NCBI RefSeq assembly: GCF_001667035.1
Contig: NZ_LZIR01000108.1
Location: forward strand, 1-64,000
Source of the DNA: Mycobacterium sp. 852002-51057_SCH5723018
GTDB lineage: Bacteria > Actinomycetota > Actinomycetes > Mycobacteriales > Mycobacteriaceae
DNA: 64,000 nt
Direction: 5' to 3'
Every line of letters begins with the position of its first letter. Position 1 is the stretch's first letter. Below the pieces are notes generated by a model, which was given only the letters and a program-made list of their open reading frames with translations, was not told the origin of the DNA and made no database searches. A program made the translations under genes and the position numbers. Below are positions 1-9,032 of the stretch, in pieces.

Positions 1-2066
1 ACGATTTTCTAGGTGGCCTCGCGGGTCTGGGTGGTGCCGCTGTTCTTGGTGGGCTGGGAGTTCTGGGTGCGGGCGCTGGTGTTGGTGGTCAGGCCGGCTT
101 GGGTGGCGGCGCTGGTCTGGGTGGTCAGGTTGGTCTGGCTGGTCAAGCGGGGTTGGGCGGCAGCGCTGGTGTTGGTGGTCAGGCCGGCCTGGGTGGCGGC
201 GCTGGTGTTGGCGGTCAGGCCGGGTTGGGTGGCAGCGCTGGTGTTGGTGGTCAGGCCGGCCTGGGTGGCGGCGCTGGTCTTGGTGGTCAGGTTGGTCTTG
301 CTGGTCAGGCCGGGTTGGGTGGCAGCGCTGGTGTTGGTGGTCAGGCCGGCTTGGGTGGAGCCGCCGGCGTTGGCGGTCAAGGCGCGCTTGGCGGTGAGGC
401 TGGTCTTGGCGGTGGGGCCGCATTGGGCGCTGGCGCCGGCCTCGGTGGCGGCGCAGGGTTGGCTGGAGGAGGCGGCTTTGGCGGCGGCGCTGGCGCGCAG
501 GCAGGCGTCGGTTTGGCGGGTGCGGTCGGCGGCCGCGCCGGCGGTGGCTTGGGCGGTCAGGCTGGCGGCGGCGCGGGACTCGGAGGCAGCGCCGCAGCCG
601 GCGCCCAAGCAGGCTTCGGCGGCCAGGCCGGCATTGGTGCCGGCGGCCAGGCGGGCCTTGGTGCGCAGGCCGGCGGCGCATTCGGCGCCGGTGCTGGTAG
701 CCAGGTCGGTTTGGGTGGCCAAGCCGGTCTGGGCACTGAGGCCGGATTAGCCGGCCAGGCGGGTCTCGCGGGCCAGGCGGGTCTTGCCGGCCAGGCGGGT
801 CTCGCCGCCCAGGGCGGCTTCGGCGCTGGCGGCGGCGGCGCCGGCGGTGGCGGTGTGGGTGGTCAGGCCGGTCTTGCCGCGGGCGCTGGGCTGGCCGGCG
901 CGGGCAACGTCGGCGGCCTTGCAGCCGGTGGGAGCAACGCGGCGCTCGCGGCCGGGACGAGCGGCCAAGCGGGACTGATCGCCAGCGAAGGTGCCGCCTT
1001 GAACGGTGCCGCCACCCCACACGTGGCCGGCCCGCTCGCAGGCGTCGGCGTTGGCGGTCAGTCCGGCGCCAGCGCCGCGGGTGCCGCCGGACTGGGCGTC
1101 GGCGGCGAGCGCAGCAATGCCATCCTGAGCGGCGACACGACCGCCCTGGGCGGCGGCCACGTGTCGACCCAAACGGCCACCCCGTCCGTCGCCGGTGGGG
1201 CAGGCGTAGGCGGACACGCCACCGGCGGCGGCACCGCGGCGGGTGCCTTCGCCGCCCCAACCCCCACCGGGGGCGCAGGTCTCGACAGCCACGCCGGCGG
1301 CGGCGCCACGGCGGGTGGGTTCGGCGCCCCGGCTCCGGCCACGGCCGCTGGCCCTGGTCTCGATGGCCACGCCGGCGGCGGGACCGCGGCCGGCGGCTTC
1401 GGCGGCCCCGCCCCGACTCGCGGCCCCGCCCCGACTGGCGGTCCCGCCCCGACCGGCGGTCCCGAGACGGCCGGCGGCCCTGGTGCCTTGGCCGGAGGAG
1501 CCGGCGGCGGTGCTCACGGCCAGATCCTCGGGCAGGAGGGCGCCACGCTCGGCGCTAGCGGCCCGGTCAACGCTGGGGGCGTCCCCGCCCAGCACACCCC
1601 GGCGGCTCCCGGGGCACAAGGCCCGGTTATTCAGGGCGGCGGCGGTGCCGGCGGCACGGTTCCCGGGCACGCGACGCCTCCGTCCAACCCCGGGCCTGTC
1701 ATCCAGAGCCCCGGCGGTGGCCCCGTCAACCACGGCGGCACCGGCACACCGGTGATCCAGCAGCCGGCGCACTCGCCGGCTCCGGCCGACCACTCGCCCG
1801 CGCCGGTGCAGCACGCGCCCGCACCGGTGCAGCACGCGCCGGCGCCGGTCCAGCACGCGCCCGCACCGGTTCAGCACGCGCCGGCCCCGGTCGAGCACGC
1901 GCCCGCCCCGGTTCCGCACACGCCGGCCCCGGTCGAGCACTCGCCGGCCCCGCCCCCGCACAGCCCGTCGGTGTTCGAGGGCACCCCGCACGCGCCCGCG
2001 CCGGTGCACGCTCCGGTGCCGGCCCCGCACCCAGCGCCCGCGCACCCGGTTGGGCCACACGGTTAA
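1..2066 (+). CDS. iniB: IniB, glycine/alanine-rich isoniazid-inducible protein (5' partial)
   Basis: The frame is already open at the left edge (first full codon at base 3) and runs to TAA at 2064-2066, so the N-terminus lies outside the window. The visible part is over 680 residues, longer than the roughly 480-residue M. tuberculosis IniB as I recall it. It starts with hexapeptide repeats of the form GG(Q/S/G)AG(L/V), passes into a looser Gly/Ala region, and ends in Pro-rich heptads (HAPAPVQ and variants, about 1793-1950). IniB is the first gene of the operon induced by cell-wall inhibitors; its molecular role is unknown and its composition suggests a surface or wall protein. Identity rests on composition plus the iniA and iniC genes that follow. 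The repeat tract probably differs in length between strains. Confidence 0.88.
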   Translation, partial: DFLGGLAGLGGAAVLGGLGVLGAGAGVGGQAGLGGGAGLGGQVGLAGQAGLGGSAGVGGQAGLGGGAGVGGQAGLGGSAGVGGQAGLGGGAGLGGQVGLAGQAGLGGSAGVGGQAGLGGAAGVGGQGALGGEAGLGGGAALGAGAGLGGGAGLAGGGGFGGGAGAQAGVGLAGAVGGRAGGGLGGQAGGGAGLGGSAAAGAQAGFGGQAGIGAGGQAGLGAQAGGAFGAGAGSQVGLGGQAGLGTEAGLAGQAGLAGQAGLAGQAGLAAQGGFGAGGGGAGGGGVGGQAGLAAGAGLAGAGNVGGLAAGGSNAALAAGTSGQAGLIASEGAALNGAATPHVAGPLAGVGVGGQSGASAAGAAGLGVGGERSNAILSGDTTALGGGHVSTQTATPSVAGGAGVGGHATGGGTAAGAFAAPTPTGGAGLDSHAGGGATAGGFGAPAPATAAGPGLDGHAGGGTAAGGFGGPAPTRGPAPTGGPAPTGGPETAGGPGALAGGAGGGAHGQILGQEGATLGASGPVNAGGVPAQHTPAAPGAQGPVIQGGGGAGGTVPGHATPPSNPGPVIQSPGGGPVNHGGTGTPVIQQPAHSPAPADHSPAPVQHAPAPVQHAPAPVQHAPAPVQHAPAPVEHAPAPVPHTPAPVEHSPAPPPHSPSVFEGTPHAPAPVHAPVPAPHPAPAHPVGPHG

Positions 2067-2088
2067 CGATCCGATCGCATGGCGAGAC

Positions 2089-2112
2089 GGCGGGGGCTTT
2101 TTGGTCCCCGCC
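2089..2112 (+). other. GC-rich hairpin between iniB and iniA
   Basis: Seven-base perfect arms GGCGGGG (2089-2095) and CCCCGCC (2106-2112) enclose a 10-base loop containing five T. The hairpin starts 22 bases after the iniB stop and ends 54 bases before iniA. There is no T tract after it, so it is not a classical terminator. It may attenuate readthrough or protect the 3' end of iniB mRNA; that role is inferred. Confidence 0.5.
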
Positions 2113-2166
2113 GCTTCGCGAATACCGTGATGTCAGTGCATCGCAGCGAGAAAGTGGGGCAGCACG

Positions 2167-4008
2167 GTGACCCAACCCGACGACCCGCGGCGGATCAACG
2201 TCATCGTCGAGTTGATCGACCACACCATCGCCATTGCCGAACTCAACGACCGCGCTGACCTGGCCGAGCGGCTGACCCGATGCCGCGAGCGCATACTCGA
2301 CCCGCAGATCCGGGTGGTGATCGCCGGGCAGCTCAAGCAGGGCAAGAGCCAACTGCTCAACTCGCTGCTGAACTTGCCGGTGGCGCGAGTCGGCGACGAC
2401 GAGGCGACCGTGGTGATCACCGTCGTCAGCTATGGGGACCCGCCGTCGGCCCGGCTGGTCGTCGCCGCCGGACCCCACGGCGAGCCGGCGGCCATCGACA
2501 TCCCAGTCGACGACATCAGCACCGACCTGCGCCGAGCCCCCCAAGCCGGCAACCGGGAAGTGCTGCGCGTCGAGATCGGCGCGCCCAGCCCGCTGCTGCA
2601 GGGAGGGCTGGCCTTCATCGACACGCCCGGCGTGGGCGGCCACGGGCAGCCGCACTTGTCAGCGACGCTCGGCCTGTTGCCGGACGCCGACGCCCTGCTG
2701 ATGGTCAGCGACACCAGCCAGGAACTGACCGAACCGGAGATGCGGTTCATCGGCCAGGCCTATCAAATTTGCCCGGTCGCGGTGTTGGTGGCCACCAAGA
2801 CCGACCTCTACCCGCACTGGCGCGACATCGTCAACGCGAACACCGCACACTTGAACCGCGCCCGCGTGCCGATCCCGATCCTGCCGGTCTCGTCGCTCTT
2901 GCGCAGCCACGCCGTCACGCTCAACGACAAAGAACTCAACGACGAGTCCAACTTCCCGTCGATCGTCAAGTTCCTCAGCGAGCAGGTGCTCTCCCGCCAG
3001 TCCGACCGGGTACGCGATCAGGTCCTGTCCGAAATCCGTTCGGCCGCAGAGCAATTGACGATGGCCGCCGGCGCCGAGCTGGCCGTCATCGACGACCCGG
3101 ACTTCCGGGACCGCCTCGGCAGCGACCTGGAGCGCCGCAAGCGCGAAGCGCAGGACGCCCTCGACCAGTCCGCGCTGTGGCAACAGGTGCTCAACGACGG
3201 ATTCACCGACCTGTACGCCGACGTCGACCACGACCTGCGCGCCCGCTTCCGCGCCCTCACCGAGGACATCGAGCGCCAGATCGATACCTGCGACCCGACC
3301 CGGCACTGGGCCGAGATCGGCTCGGAAGTGGAGGACGCGGTCGCCGCGGCCGTCGGGGACAACTTCGTCTGGGCCTACCAGCGGGCCGAAGCCCTGGCCG
3401 ACGAGGTGGCCCGCTCGTTCGCCGACGCGGGCGTGGACTCGGTGATGTCTCCCGAACTGACCGGTCGCCTGATGGGCGGCGAGTTCGGCCGGCTCAGCTC
3501 GGTGGCCGAGCTGGAGTCCAAGCCGGCGGGCAAGGCCCAGAAGGTGGTGACCGGGCTGCGCGGCTCCTACGGCGGCGTGGTGATGATCGGCATGCTGTCA
3601 TCGGTGGCCGGGCTGGGGCTGTTCAACCCGCTGTCGGTGGGCGCCGGGCTGGTATTGGGCCGGATGGCCTACAAGGAGGACAGGGAGCACCGGCTGCTGC
3701 GGGCGCGGGCCGAGGCCAAGACCAACGTGCGGCGCTTCGTCGACGACGTCTCGTTCGTGGTCGGCAAGGAACAGCGGGATCGGCTCAAGACGATCCAACG
3801 CCGGCTGCGCGACCACTACCGCGACATCGCCACCGAACTCACCCGGTCGCTCAACGAGTCCTTGCAGGTCACGATCACCGCCGCGCACATCGAGGAAACT
3901 GAGCGTCACAATAGGGTCCGTGAGCTGGAGCGGCAGTTGAACATCCTGGGCCAGGTCATCGACAACGTGGACAAGCTGACGCCCCCGCTGACCGTAGGAC
4001 GGTCGTGA
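2167..4008 (+). CDS. iniA: IniA, dynamin-like GTPase
   Basis: A bacterial dynamin-like GTPase that acts at the plasma membrane. In mycobacteria it is induced by isoniazid and ethambutol and is reported to promote membrane fission and drug tolerance. Visible GTPase motifs are the P-loop GQLKQGKS (residues 54-61), a G2 Thr near 81, DTPG (152-155) and TKTD (210-213). Long helical stretches follow, then a hydrophobic Gly-rich segment around residues 470-500 that fits the membrane-inserting paddle. Length is 613 residues, close to family size. The GTG start at 2167 is the first one that gives the family N-terminus; upstream ATG and GTG codons are out of frame. The stop overlaps the iniC start by four bases (GTGA), indicating coupled translation. 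Confidence 0.93.
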   Translation: MTQPDDPRRINVIVELIDHTIAIAELNDRADLAERLTRCRERILDPQIRVVIAGQLKQGKSQLLNSLLNLPVARVGDDEATVVITVVSYGDPPSARLVVAAGPHGEPAAIDIPVDDISTDLRRAPQAGNREVLRVEIGAPSPLLQGGLAFIDTPGVGGHGQPHLSATLGLLPDADALLMVSDTSQELTEPEMRFIGQAYQICPVAVLVATKTDLYPHWRDIVNANTAHLNRARVPIPILPVSSLLRSHAVTLNDKELNDESNFPSIVKFLSEQVLSRQSDRVRDQVLSEIRSAAEQLTMAAGAELAVIDDPDFRDRLGSDLERRKREAQDALDQSALWQQVLNDGFTDLYADVDHDLRARFRALTEDIERQIDTCDPTRHWAEIGSEVEDAVAAAVGDNFVWAYQRAEALADEVARSFADAGVDSVMSPELTGRLMGGEFGRLSSVAELESKPAGKAQKVVTGLRGSYGGVVMIGMLSSVAGLGLFNPLSVGAGLVLGRMAYKEDREHRLLRARAEAKTNVRRFVDDVSFVVGKEQRDRLKTIQRRLRDHYRDIATELTRSLNESLQVTITAAHIEETERHNRVRELERQLNILGQVIDNVDKLTPPLTVGRS

Positions 4009-5519
4009 CCACCAGCGATCAGGTCCGCGCGATTCTGGGCGGAACCATCCAGGCCTATCGGGGCGAACCGTCGTATCGGCAGCGCCCCGACGTCTTCCAC
4101 GAATTGGACCGCATCGGCGCCCGGCTCAACGAACCCATCCGCATCGCGCTGGCCGGCACCCTCAAGGCCGGAAAGTCCACTCTGCTCAACGCTTTGGTGG
4201 GCGAAGACATCGCGCCGACGGATGCCACCGAGGCCACCCGGATCGTGACATGGTTCCGGCACGGCCCGACGCCCAAGGTCACCGCCAACCACTGGCGCGG
4301 ACGGCACTCCAACGTCCCGATCAACCGCAACGGCGGCCTGACCTTCGACTTCCGGACACTAAACCCCGCCGAGGTGGCCGACCTGGACGTCGAGTGGCCG
4401 GCCGAAGAACTGGTCCATACCACCATCATCGACACCCCGGGAACGTCGTCGCTGACGCGCGAAATCTCCGAACGGACGCTGCAGCTGCTGCTCCCGCCCG
4501 ATGGGGTGCCGCGGGTGGACGCGGTGGTGTTCCTGTTGCGCACTCTCAACGCCGCCGACGTCGCGCTGCTCAAACAGATCGGCCACCTCGTCGGCGGCGC
4601 CGCCGGAGCGCTGGGCATCATCGGTGTGGCGTCGCGGGCCGACGAGATCGGCGCGGGCCGCATCGACGCGATGCTCTCGGCCGCCGACGTGGCCAAGCGC
4701 TTCACCCGGGAGATGAATCAGACCGGCATCTGCCAGGCGGTGGTACCGGTGTCCGGGCTGCTCGCGCTGACCGCGCGCACGCTACGCCAGAGCGAATTCA
4801 TCGCGCTGCAGAAGCTCGCCGGCGCCGACCACGCCACGCTCAGCAAGGCCATGCTGAGCGTGGACCGCTTCGTGCGCGCCGACAGCCCGCTGCCCGTCGA
4901 CGCGGCGACCCGCGCGCAGCTGTTGGAGCGGTTCGGCATGTTCGGCATCCGGATTTCGCTCGCCGTGCTGGCCGCCGGGGTCACCGACGCGGCGGGACTG
5001 GCCGCCGAACTGCTGGAGCGCAGCGGGCTGGTGGCGCTGCGCCGCGTCATCGACCAGCAATTCGCGCAGCGCTCCGACCTGCTCAAGGCGCACACCGCGC
5101 TGGTGTCGTTGCGCAGGTTCGTCGAGGCGTTTCCGATCGTGGCGACGCCGTACATCCTCGCTGATATCGACCCGCTGCTGGCCGATACTCACGCCTTCGA
5201 GGAGCTTCGGCTACTCAGCCAATTGCATTGCCGCCCAACAACTTTGAACGACGACGAGATGGCCTCACTGCGCCGCATCATCGGGGGGTCGGGCACCGAC
5301 CCGGCGGCCAGGTTGGGGCTGAACCCCCACGATCCCTACGGGCAGGAGGGTCCGCGCGCGGCATTCGCCGCGGCCCAGCGCTGGCGCCGCCGCGCCGAGC
5401 ACCCGCTCAACGACCCGTTCACCACCCGGGCCTGCCGCGCGGCGGTGCGCAGCGCCGAGGCGATGGTCGCCGATTTCGCCGCGCGCGGCTACGACATGTC
5501 CAACGTGCAGCCGCGTTAG
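4005..5519 (+). CDS. iniC: IniC, dynamin-like GTPase partner
   Basis: Second dynamin-family GTPase of the ini operon, 504 residues. The P-loop GTLKAGKS is at 51-58 and DTPG at 143-146. Where a G4 motif (N/T-K-x-D) would sit I see SRADE, so guanine recognition may be altered or the motif may lie elsewhere. It lacks the long hydrophobic paddle segment seen in IniA, which suggests it works with IniA instead of inserting alone; that is inference. Translation starts at GTG 4005, inside the iniA stop. Its stop codon (5517-5519) overlaps the stop of the convergent Hsp70-like gene, so the two operons meet with no spacer. Confidence 0.92.
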   Translation: MTTSDQVRAILGGTIQAYRGEPSYRQRPDVFHELDRIGARLNEPIRIALAGTLKAGKSTLLNALVGEDIAPTDATEATRIVTWFRHGPTPKVTANHWRGRHSNVPINRNGGLTFDFRTLNPAEVADLDVEWPAEELVHTTIIDTPGTSSLTREISERTLQLLLPPDGVPRVDAVVFLLRTLNAADVALLKQIGHLVGGAAGALGIIGVASRADEIGAGRIDAMLSAADVAKRFTREMNQTGICQAVVPVSGLLALTARTLRQSEFIALQKLAGADHATLSKAMLSVDRFVRADSPLPVDAATRAQLLERFGMFGIRISLAVLAAGVTDAAGLAAELLERSGLVALRRVIDQQFAQRSDLLKAHTALVSLRRFVEAFPIVATPYILADIDPLLADTHAFEELRLLSQLHCRPTTLNDDEMASLRRIIGGSGTDPAARLGLNPHDPYGQEGPRAAFAAAQRWRRRAEHPLNDPFTTRACRAAVRSAEAMVADFAARGYDMSNVQPR

Positions 5520-7189
5520 CCCCCCGGGACCACCGGTTGCGGCACGATCGGTGGCAGGGGTAGCAGCCTTGGCCGGGAGGTCGTCGCAGGCGCGGTGGTG
5601 GTCGCCGGCACGTCGGTGGTCCGGGCGCCGGTGGTGGTGGGCGCGGCGGTCGTGGTCGGCGCCGCCGTCGTGGTCGGAGGCGGCGAGTTGGTTGGCGTCG
5701 GGGGCGGCGGCTGCGCGGACGACGGCGGTGGTGGCGGCGGCGGGAGCACCGTCACGGTGGTGCTGTCGTTCGGCCCCGTGATGGTCACGGTCTGCGATGT
5801 TTGCGGTGCCGGCGGCTCGTTCGGTGGGGTGGTGTTGACCGGGTTGGTCTTGGTGTGGCCCAGGGTCAGCGCCAGCACGACGGCGACCAGCACGGCCGCG
5901 AGCGCGCCGACCACGCTCAAGACCAGCGCCGTGCGCTTGTACCACGGCAGGGGCGCGCTCGCGGCGGCGTGGCGCCCACTGTCATCGAAATCCGTTGTCT
6001 CACGGGTGTATTCGCCGGTGGCGTCGCGGCCGATGTAGGGCACCGGTTCGGCCGCCTCGTCGGCGTCCTGCGACCACGCCAGCGGTGCGACGCCCGGGGC
6101 GACGCGGGCGGTCTGGACCAGTTCGGTGGGGGTCTCGACGACGGGGCTGGCGGCGGTGGCGACTCCCGTCGCGCCTTGCCGCTGACCGAGCACCGCGGCG
6201 CCGGCGGCGGCGCTGACCGCGGGCTGGGGCGCGGTATGGATCGGGACCTGCAGGCGGTCCGACAGGCGCGCGGCGAGCAGCGGGATGCTGGCACCGCCGC
6301 CGACCGCCGCCACGGCCGCCAGGTTGGAGCGGGTGATCCCGTTGCGCTGCAACGTTTCTTCCAGGCGGGTGAGGAAGCGGTCCAGCGGTTCGGCGATGAG
6401 TTGGTCAAACTCGCTGCGGGACAACCGGAGGTGCCCGGACCCCATCGCGACCGACGTCACCGCGGCCGTCGAGAGTTGCTCCTTGGCGCGCCGGCATTCG
6501 CTGAGTAGGCGCGACTGTGAGCCGATTCGTGCGGTGCTGCCCAGGTCGGTGCTGGTGGCATCGGAGGCGCCGGACCGCACGTAGTCACCGATGAGCTGAT
6601 CGATTGCGTCGCCGGAGAATTCCGAGTGTCGCACCGTCGGACCGATCTGCTGAAAGTTCGACGCGCCGTTCGCCAGGGTGACGCTGGTGCCGCTGGCGCC
6701 GAAGTCGCACAACGCGACGACGCCGCCCGTCGGGAATCCCGGGGTGCCATGCAGCGCCGCGAGGGCGGCCGTGGCGTCGGAGATCAGCACGGGTGATACA
6801 CCGTCGCGCTTGAGATCGGGCTGGGCGAAGAACTCGTCGCGCAGGGCGTTGGCCTGCGCCTCGGACCAGTAGGCAGGGACCGCGACGGTGACCGGCGACC
6901 CGTAGCCGACCGTGCGCGCCATCGCTTCGATCGCTTCGACCGTCAGGACCTCGCCCAAGTACTTCGTCCCGTCGGCCGCCACCAAGGGGGCCCGGTCACC
7001 GACCCGCTCGACGAAACCGCGCAACACCAGGCCCGGCTCAGTGAGATTGGGGTTTTCCTCCGGTAGGCCGATTTCGGTTGGCCGGTGTTCGAACAGCGTC
7101 AGCACGGAACTGCGGATCACCGGGGCGCTACCCGCGCGGGCAGCAACCAGGTTGGCCGCGCCGATCGACAACCCGAGCGCCTCGCTCAT
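5516..7189 (-). CDS. Hsp70-like membrane protein with Pro/Thr-rich tail
   Basis: A 557-residue protein resembling the Pro/Thr-rich DnaK-like protein Rv0312 of M. tuberculosis. Residues 1 to about 340 have the actin/Hsp70 ATPase fold order: an N-terminal strand (LGLSIGAAN), VPAYWSEAQ, ISDATAALAALHG, CDFGASGTSVTL in the place of the DnaK phosphate-2 motif, and AAVGGGASIPLL for adenosine binding. The DnaK substrate-binding domain is absent. Instead there is a linker, one membrane helix (ALVLSVVGALAAVLVAVV, around residue 430) and a Thr/Pro-rich region ending in PLPPIVPQPVVPGG. The ATPase domain should be cytoplasmic and the tail outside. The phosphate motifs are degenerate, so ATPase activity is uncertain. 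Function is unknown; a link between cell state and the envelope is a guess. Confidence 0.82.
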   Translation of the reverse strand: MSEALGLSIGAANLVAARAGSAPVIRSSVLTLFEHRPTEIGLPEENPNLTEPGLVLRGFVERVGDRAPLVAADGTKYLGEVLTVEAIEAMARTVGYGSPVTVAVPAYWSEAQANALRDEFFAQPDLKRDGVSPVLISDATAALAALHGTPGFPTGGVVALCDFGASGTSVTLANGASNFQQIGPTVRHSEFSGDAIDQLIGDYVRSGASDATSTDLGSTARIGSQSRLLSECRRAKEQLSTAAVTSVAMGSGHLRLSRSEFDQLIAEPLDRFLTRLEETLQRNGITRSNLAAVAAVGGGASIPLLAARLSDRLQVPIHTAPQPAVSAAAGAAVLGQRQGATGVATAASPVVETPTELVQTARVAPGVAPLAWSQDADEAAEPVPYIGRDATGEYTRETTDFDDSGRHAAASAPLPWYKRTALVLSVVGALAAVLVAVVLALTLGHTKTNPVNTTPPNEPPAPQTSQTVTITGPNDSTTVTVLPPPPPPPSSAQPPPPTPTNSPPPTTTAAPTTTAAPTTTGARTTDVPATTTAPATTSRPRLLPLPPIVPQPVVPGG

Positions 7190-7286
7190 ATCGCATACCC
7201 CCGTGTTCGTCGGCGCACTGGCGATGGCGCGGCGGTCGGCACCAAAACGGTCATGGACTCCAGCGAGTCTAGGAGCGCGGGCCGGG

Positions 7287-7682
7287 TCACCGGCCGGGCG
7301 GCAGCGTGATCGCCGGTAGCGACGGCAGCGTGATCACCGAAGGCATGTGTGGGAAAGCCCCGCGCGACGGCGCCTTGGTCGTCGTGGCCGTGTCGATGGT
7401 GGTCGTTGGCGTGGTCGACGGATTGGTGCTGTCCGTCGACGAGGGCGTGGTGGTGGCGGTCGTAGTGGTGGCGGTGGTAGCCGGCGGAGCCGTCGTTGTG
7501 GTGGTCACCGCCGTCGGAGTCGCGCGGTCGTGGACCAGCTGGTTGACACCCCAGACGATCACCCCGACAAGAAACGCGATCAGCACACCCCAACCGACCA
7601 GCGCGATCGGTTTGCGCCAACCCGGGACGTCCTCCATGACCGCCGAGGGTATCGGCGAGGGCCGCGCGCACATCGTCGCCAC
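7287..7682 (-). CDS. Small single-pass membrane protein with Thr-rich tail
   Basis: A 131-residue protein with one membrane helix (IALVGWGVLIAFLVGVIVWG), then about 60 residues that are mostly Thr, Ala, Pro and Ser, ending in PSVITLPSLPAITLPPG. The end closely matches the C-terminus of the next upstream gene, so the two appear to be paralogues or to share a tail module. The track of Thr/Pro suggests an extracytoplasmic, possibly O-mannosylated stalk. The start is uncertain: GTG 7682, ATG 7673 and ATG 7637 are all in frame; the last would begin MEDVPGW just before the helix. No function is known to me. Confidence 0.65.
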   Translation of the reverse strand: MATMCARPSPIPSAVMEDVPGWRKPIALVGWGVLIAFLVGVIVWGVNQLVHDRATPTAVTTTTTAPPATTATTTTATTTPSSTDSTNPSTTPTTTIDTATTTKAPSRGAFPHMPSVITLPSLPAITLPPGR

Positions 7683-7734
7683 GCACGCCGCTACCTATCA
7701 GCCGTCAAAGCTTGATCCGATCGCAACCGGCGCG

Positions 7735-8292
7735 CTAGGACAGGCCCGGCGGCAGCGTGATCACGGTCGGCACCTCGGGGATGGTGATCACCGACGGCAG
7801 CGGCGGCATGTGATGACGATGCGTGGGCTGCTGCTGGGTCGGCTGGCGCGTCGGCTGCTGGGTGGGTTGCTGTGCCGGTGGCTCGGACGCGCTGCTGGGG
7901 GGCGGTTCGGTCGTCGTCGACGGCCCGGTGCTGGTGGTGGCCGGCGGTGTGGTGGTGCTGGTGGTGCTCGGCGCGGTCGTGCTGGTGCTCGGGGTGTGGC
8001 CGGTGCCTTGGTCACCCCCGATCAGCTCCATGAGGCCGTAGACGATCAACGCGATCAGGACCAGGACCGCGACCACCCACGCGATGATTCCGACGGGCCT
8101 GCGGTACCAGGGTGTGGGCTCGGTTTCCTCGTCGAACGGGTCGGGGGCTCCGGGCGGCCACGCCTCTTCAGTCGGAGGTTCCGCAGGCGGCGGCGCGTTC
8201 GGCGGGGGTCCGCCCGAAGGCGGCGGTCCGCCGTAATCGCGGTACTGCGTCTGCTGATTGCGGAAGTTGTCCGGTGGGCCGTTGGGTGCCAC
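7735..8292 (-). CDS. Single-pass membrane protein, Pro-rich N-term and Thr-rich tail
   Basis: A 185-residue protein. It has a Pro/Gly-rich cytoplasmic N-terminus (residues 1-60), one membrane helix (VGIIAWVVAVLVLIALIVYG) and a long Thr/Ser/Pro/Gln tail with PTQQPTRQPTQQ repeats and a HRHH cluster. It ends in LPSVITIPEVPTVITLPPG, nearly the same as the end of the neighbouring 131-residue protein. It is transcribed in the same direction as the Hsp70-like gene and probably belongs to the same transcript. I know no named family. The conserved end may bind a common partner or be a cell-wall targeting signal; that is inference. Confidence 0.7.
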   Translation of the reverse strand: MAPNGPPDNFRNQQTQYRDYGGPPPSGGPPPNAPPPAEPPTEEAWPPGAPDPFDEETEPTPWYRRPVGIIAWVVAVLVLIALIVYGLMELIGGDQGTGHTPSTSTTAPSTTSTTTPPATTSTGPSTTTEPPPSSASEPPAQQPTQQPTRQPTQQQPTHRHHMPPLPSVITIPEVPTVITLPPGLS

Positions 8293-8325
8293 GGCACCGA
8301 TGGTACTGACGCGACCTGTGGCAGT

Positions 8326-8928
8326 TCAGAACGTGTTGACCTTCTCGACGCTGACGAACATGCCGTGGTGGGTGCGGTCGTTGGTGAACCGGGTTCCCTC
8401 GGCGGTGGCGCTGATGGTCCAGCCCTGTGCCGCATACGTCTTGTAATCGATGGTGACCGTCGGGATCGCGCCGAGGTTACCCAGCACCCACTGCACGTTG
8501 CCGCCCGCGCTGATGCTGACGCCGTTGGCGTGCTCACCGTCCTGCAGGGGCGAGTTGGTGAACGGGGCCTCGCACCCGACGGTGTCCTTGTTGATCTGGC
8601 AGCGGGTTATGCCCGACTTGGTCTCGATGAAGACGTAGCCGTTGTGGTCGGGCGGCAACGGGATGGCGCCGGCCGGCGCGGTGGGCGTCGGCGGTCCGGA
8701 AGGGCCGGTGGTCGGGGCCGGACTCGGGCTGGTGCTCGGCGCCGGGTTCGTCGTGCTCGGTCGCGGCGTGGGAAAGGTGGGTTCGGTGGGGCCGGCACCG
8801 GGGGTGGCGACCGGCTTGCCCTCGATGATGGAGCTGCAGCCCGATACCAGCACCAGGCCGGCCAGCGCGGCCGAGAGCAGCATCGAGCCACCGGGCAGAC
8901 CCCGCCGCGCCTTCTCCGATAACTGCAC
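8326..8928 (-). CDS. lpqJ: Lipoprotein LpqJ
   Basis: A secreted lipoprotein of about 200 residues. It has a basic N-region, a hydrophobic core and a clear lipobox LVSGC, so Cys becomes the acylated first residue. A Pro/Ser/Thr linker follows, then a globular domain with two further Cys (about RCQINKDTVGCEAPF) that may form a disulfide. Its position after iniC matches lpqJ (Rv0344c). I chose GTG 8928 because GGGAG lies six bases upstream; TTG 8934 would sit directly on that sequence. Function is unknown. Confidence 0.8.
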   Translation of the reverse strand: MQLSEKARRGLPGGSMLLSAALAGLVLVSGCSSIIEGKPVATPGAGPTEPTFPTPRPSTTNPAPSTSPSPAPTTGPSGPPTPTAPAGAIPLPPDHNGYVFIETKSGITRCQINKDTVGCEAPFTNSPLQDGEHANGVSISAGGNVQWVLGNLGAIPTVTIDYKTYAAQGWTISATAEGTRFTNDRTHHGMFVSVEKVNTF

Positions 8929-9032
8929 GCCCAACTCCCGAGAAATCAGAAATATCAGGGCTTAGAGTACGCGCGGGCCAGCGAAAGTTACTGCAATCAG
9001 GCAGGTATCGATGCAGAGCCGATGGCGCGGGG

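Noticed and set aside
117-360. CRISPR-like regular repeats
   Set aside because: Repeats are 18-base multiples in a coding frame giving GGxAGx peptides, without unique spacers or cas genes.
9-2060. Long minus-strand frames opposite iniB (9-722 and 747-2060)
   Set aside because: They are antisense shadows of the GC-rich Gly/Ala repeats and have no domain or start signal; the plus strand fits iniB and precedes iniA.
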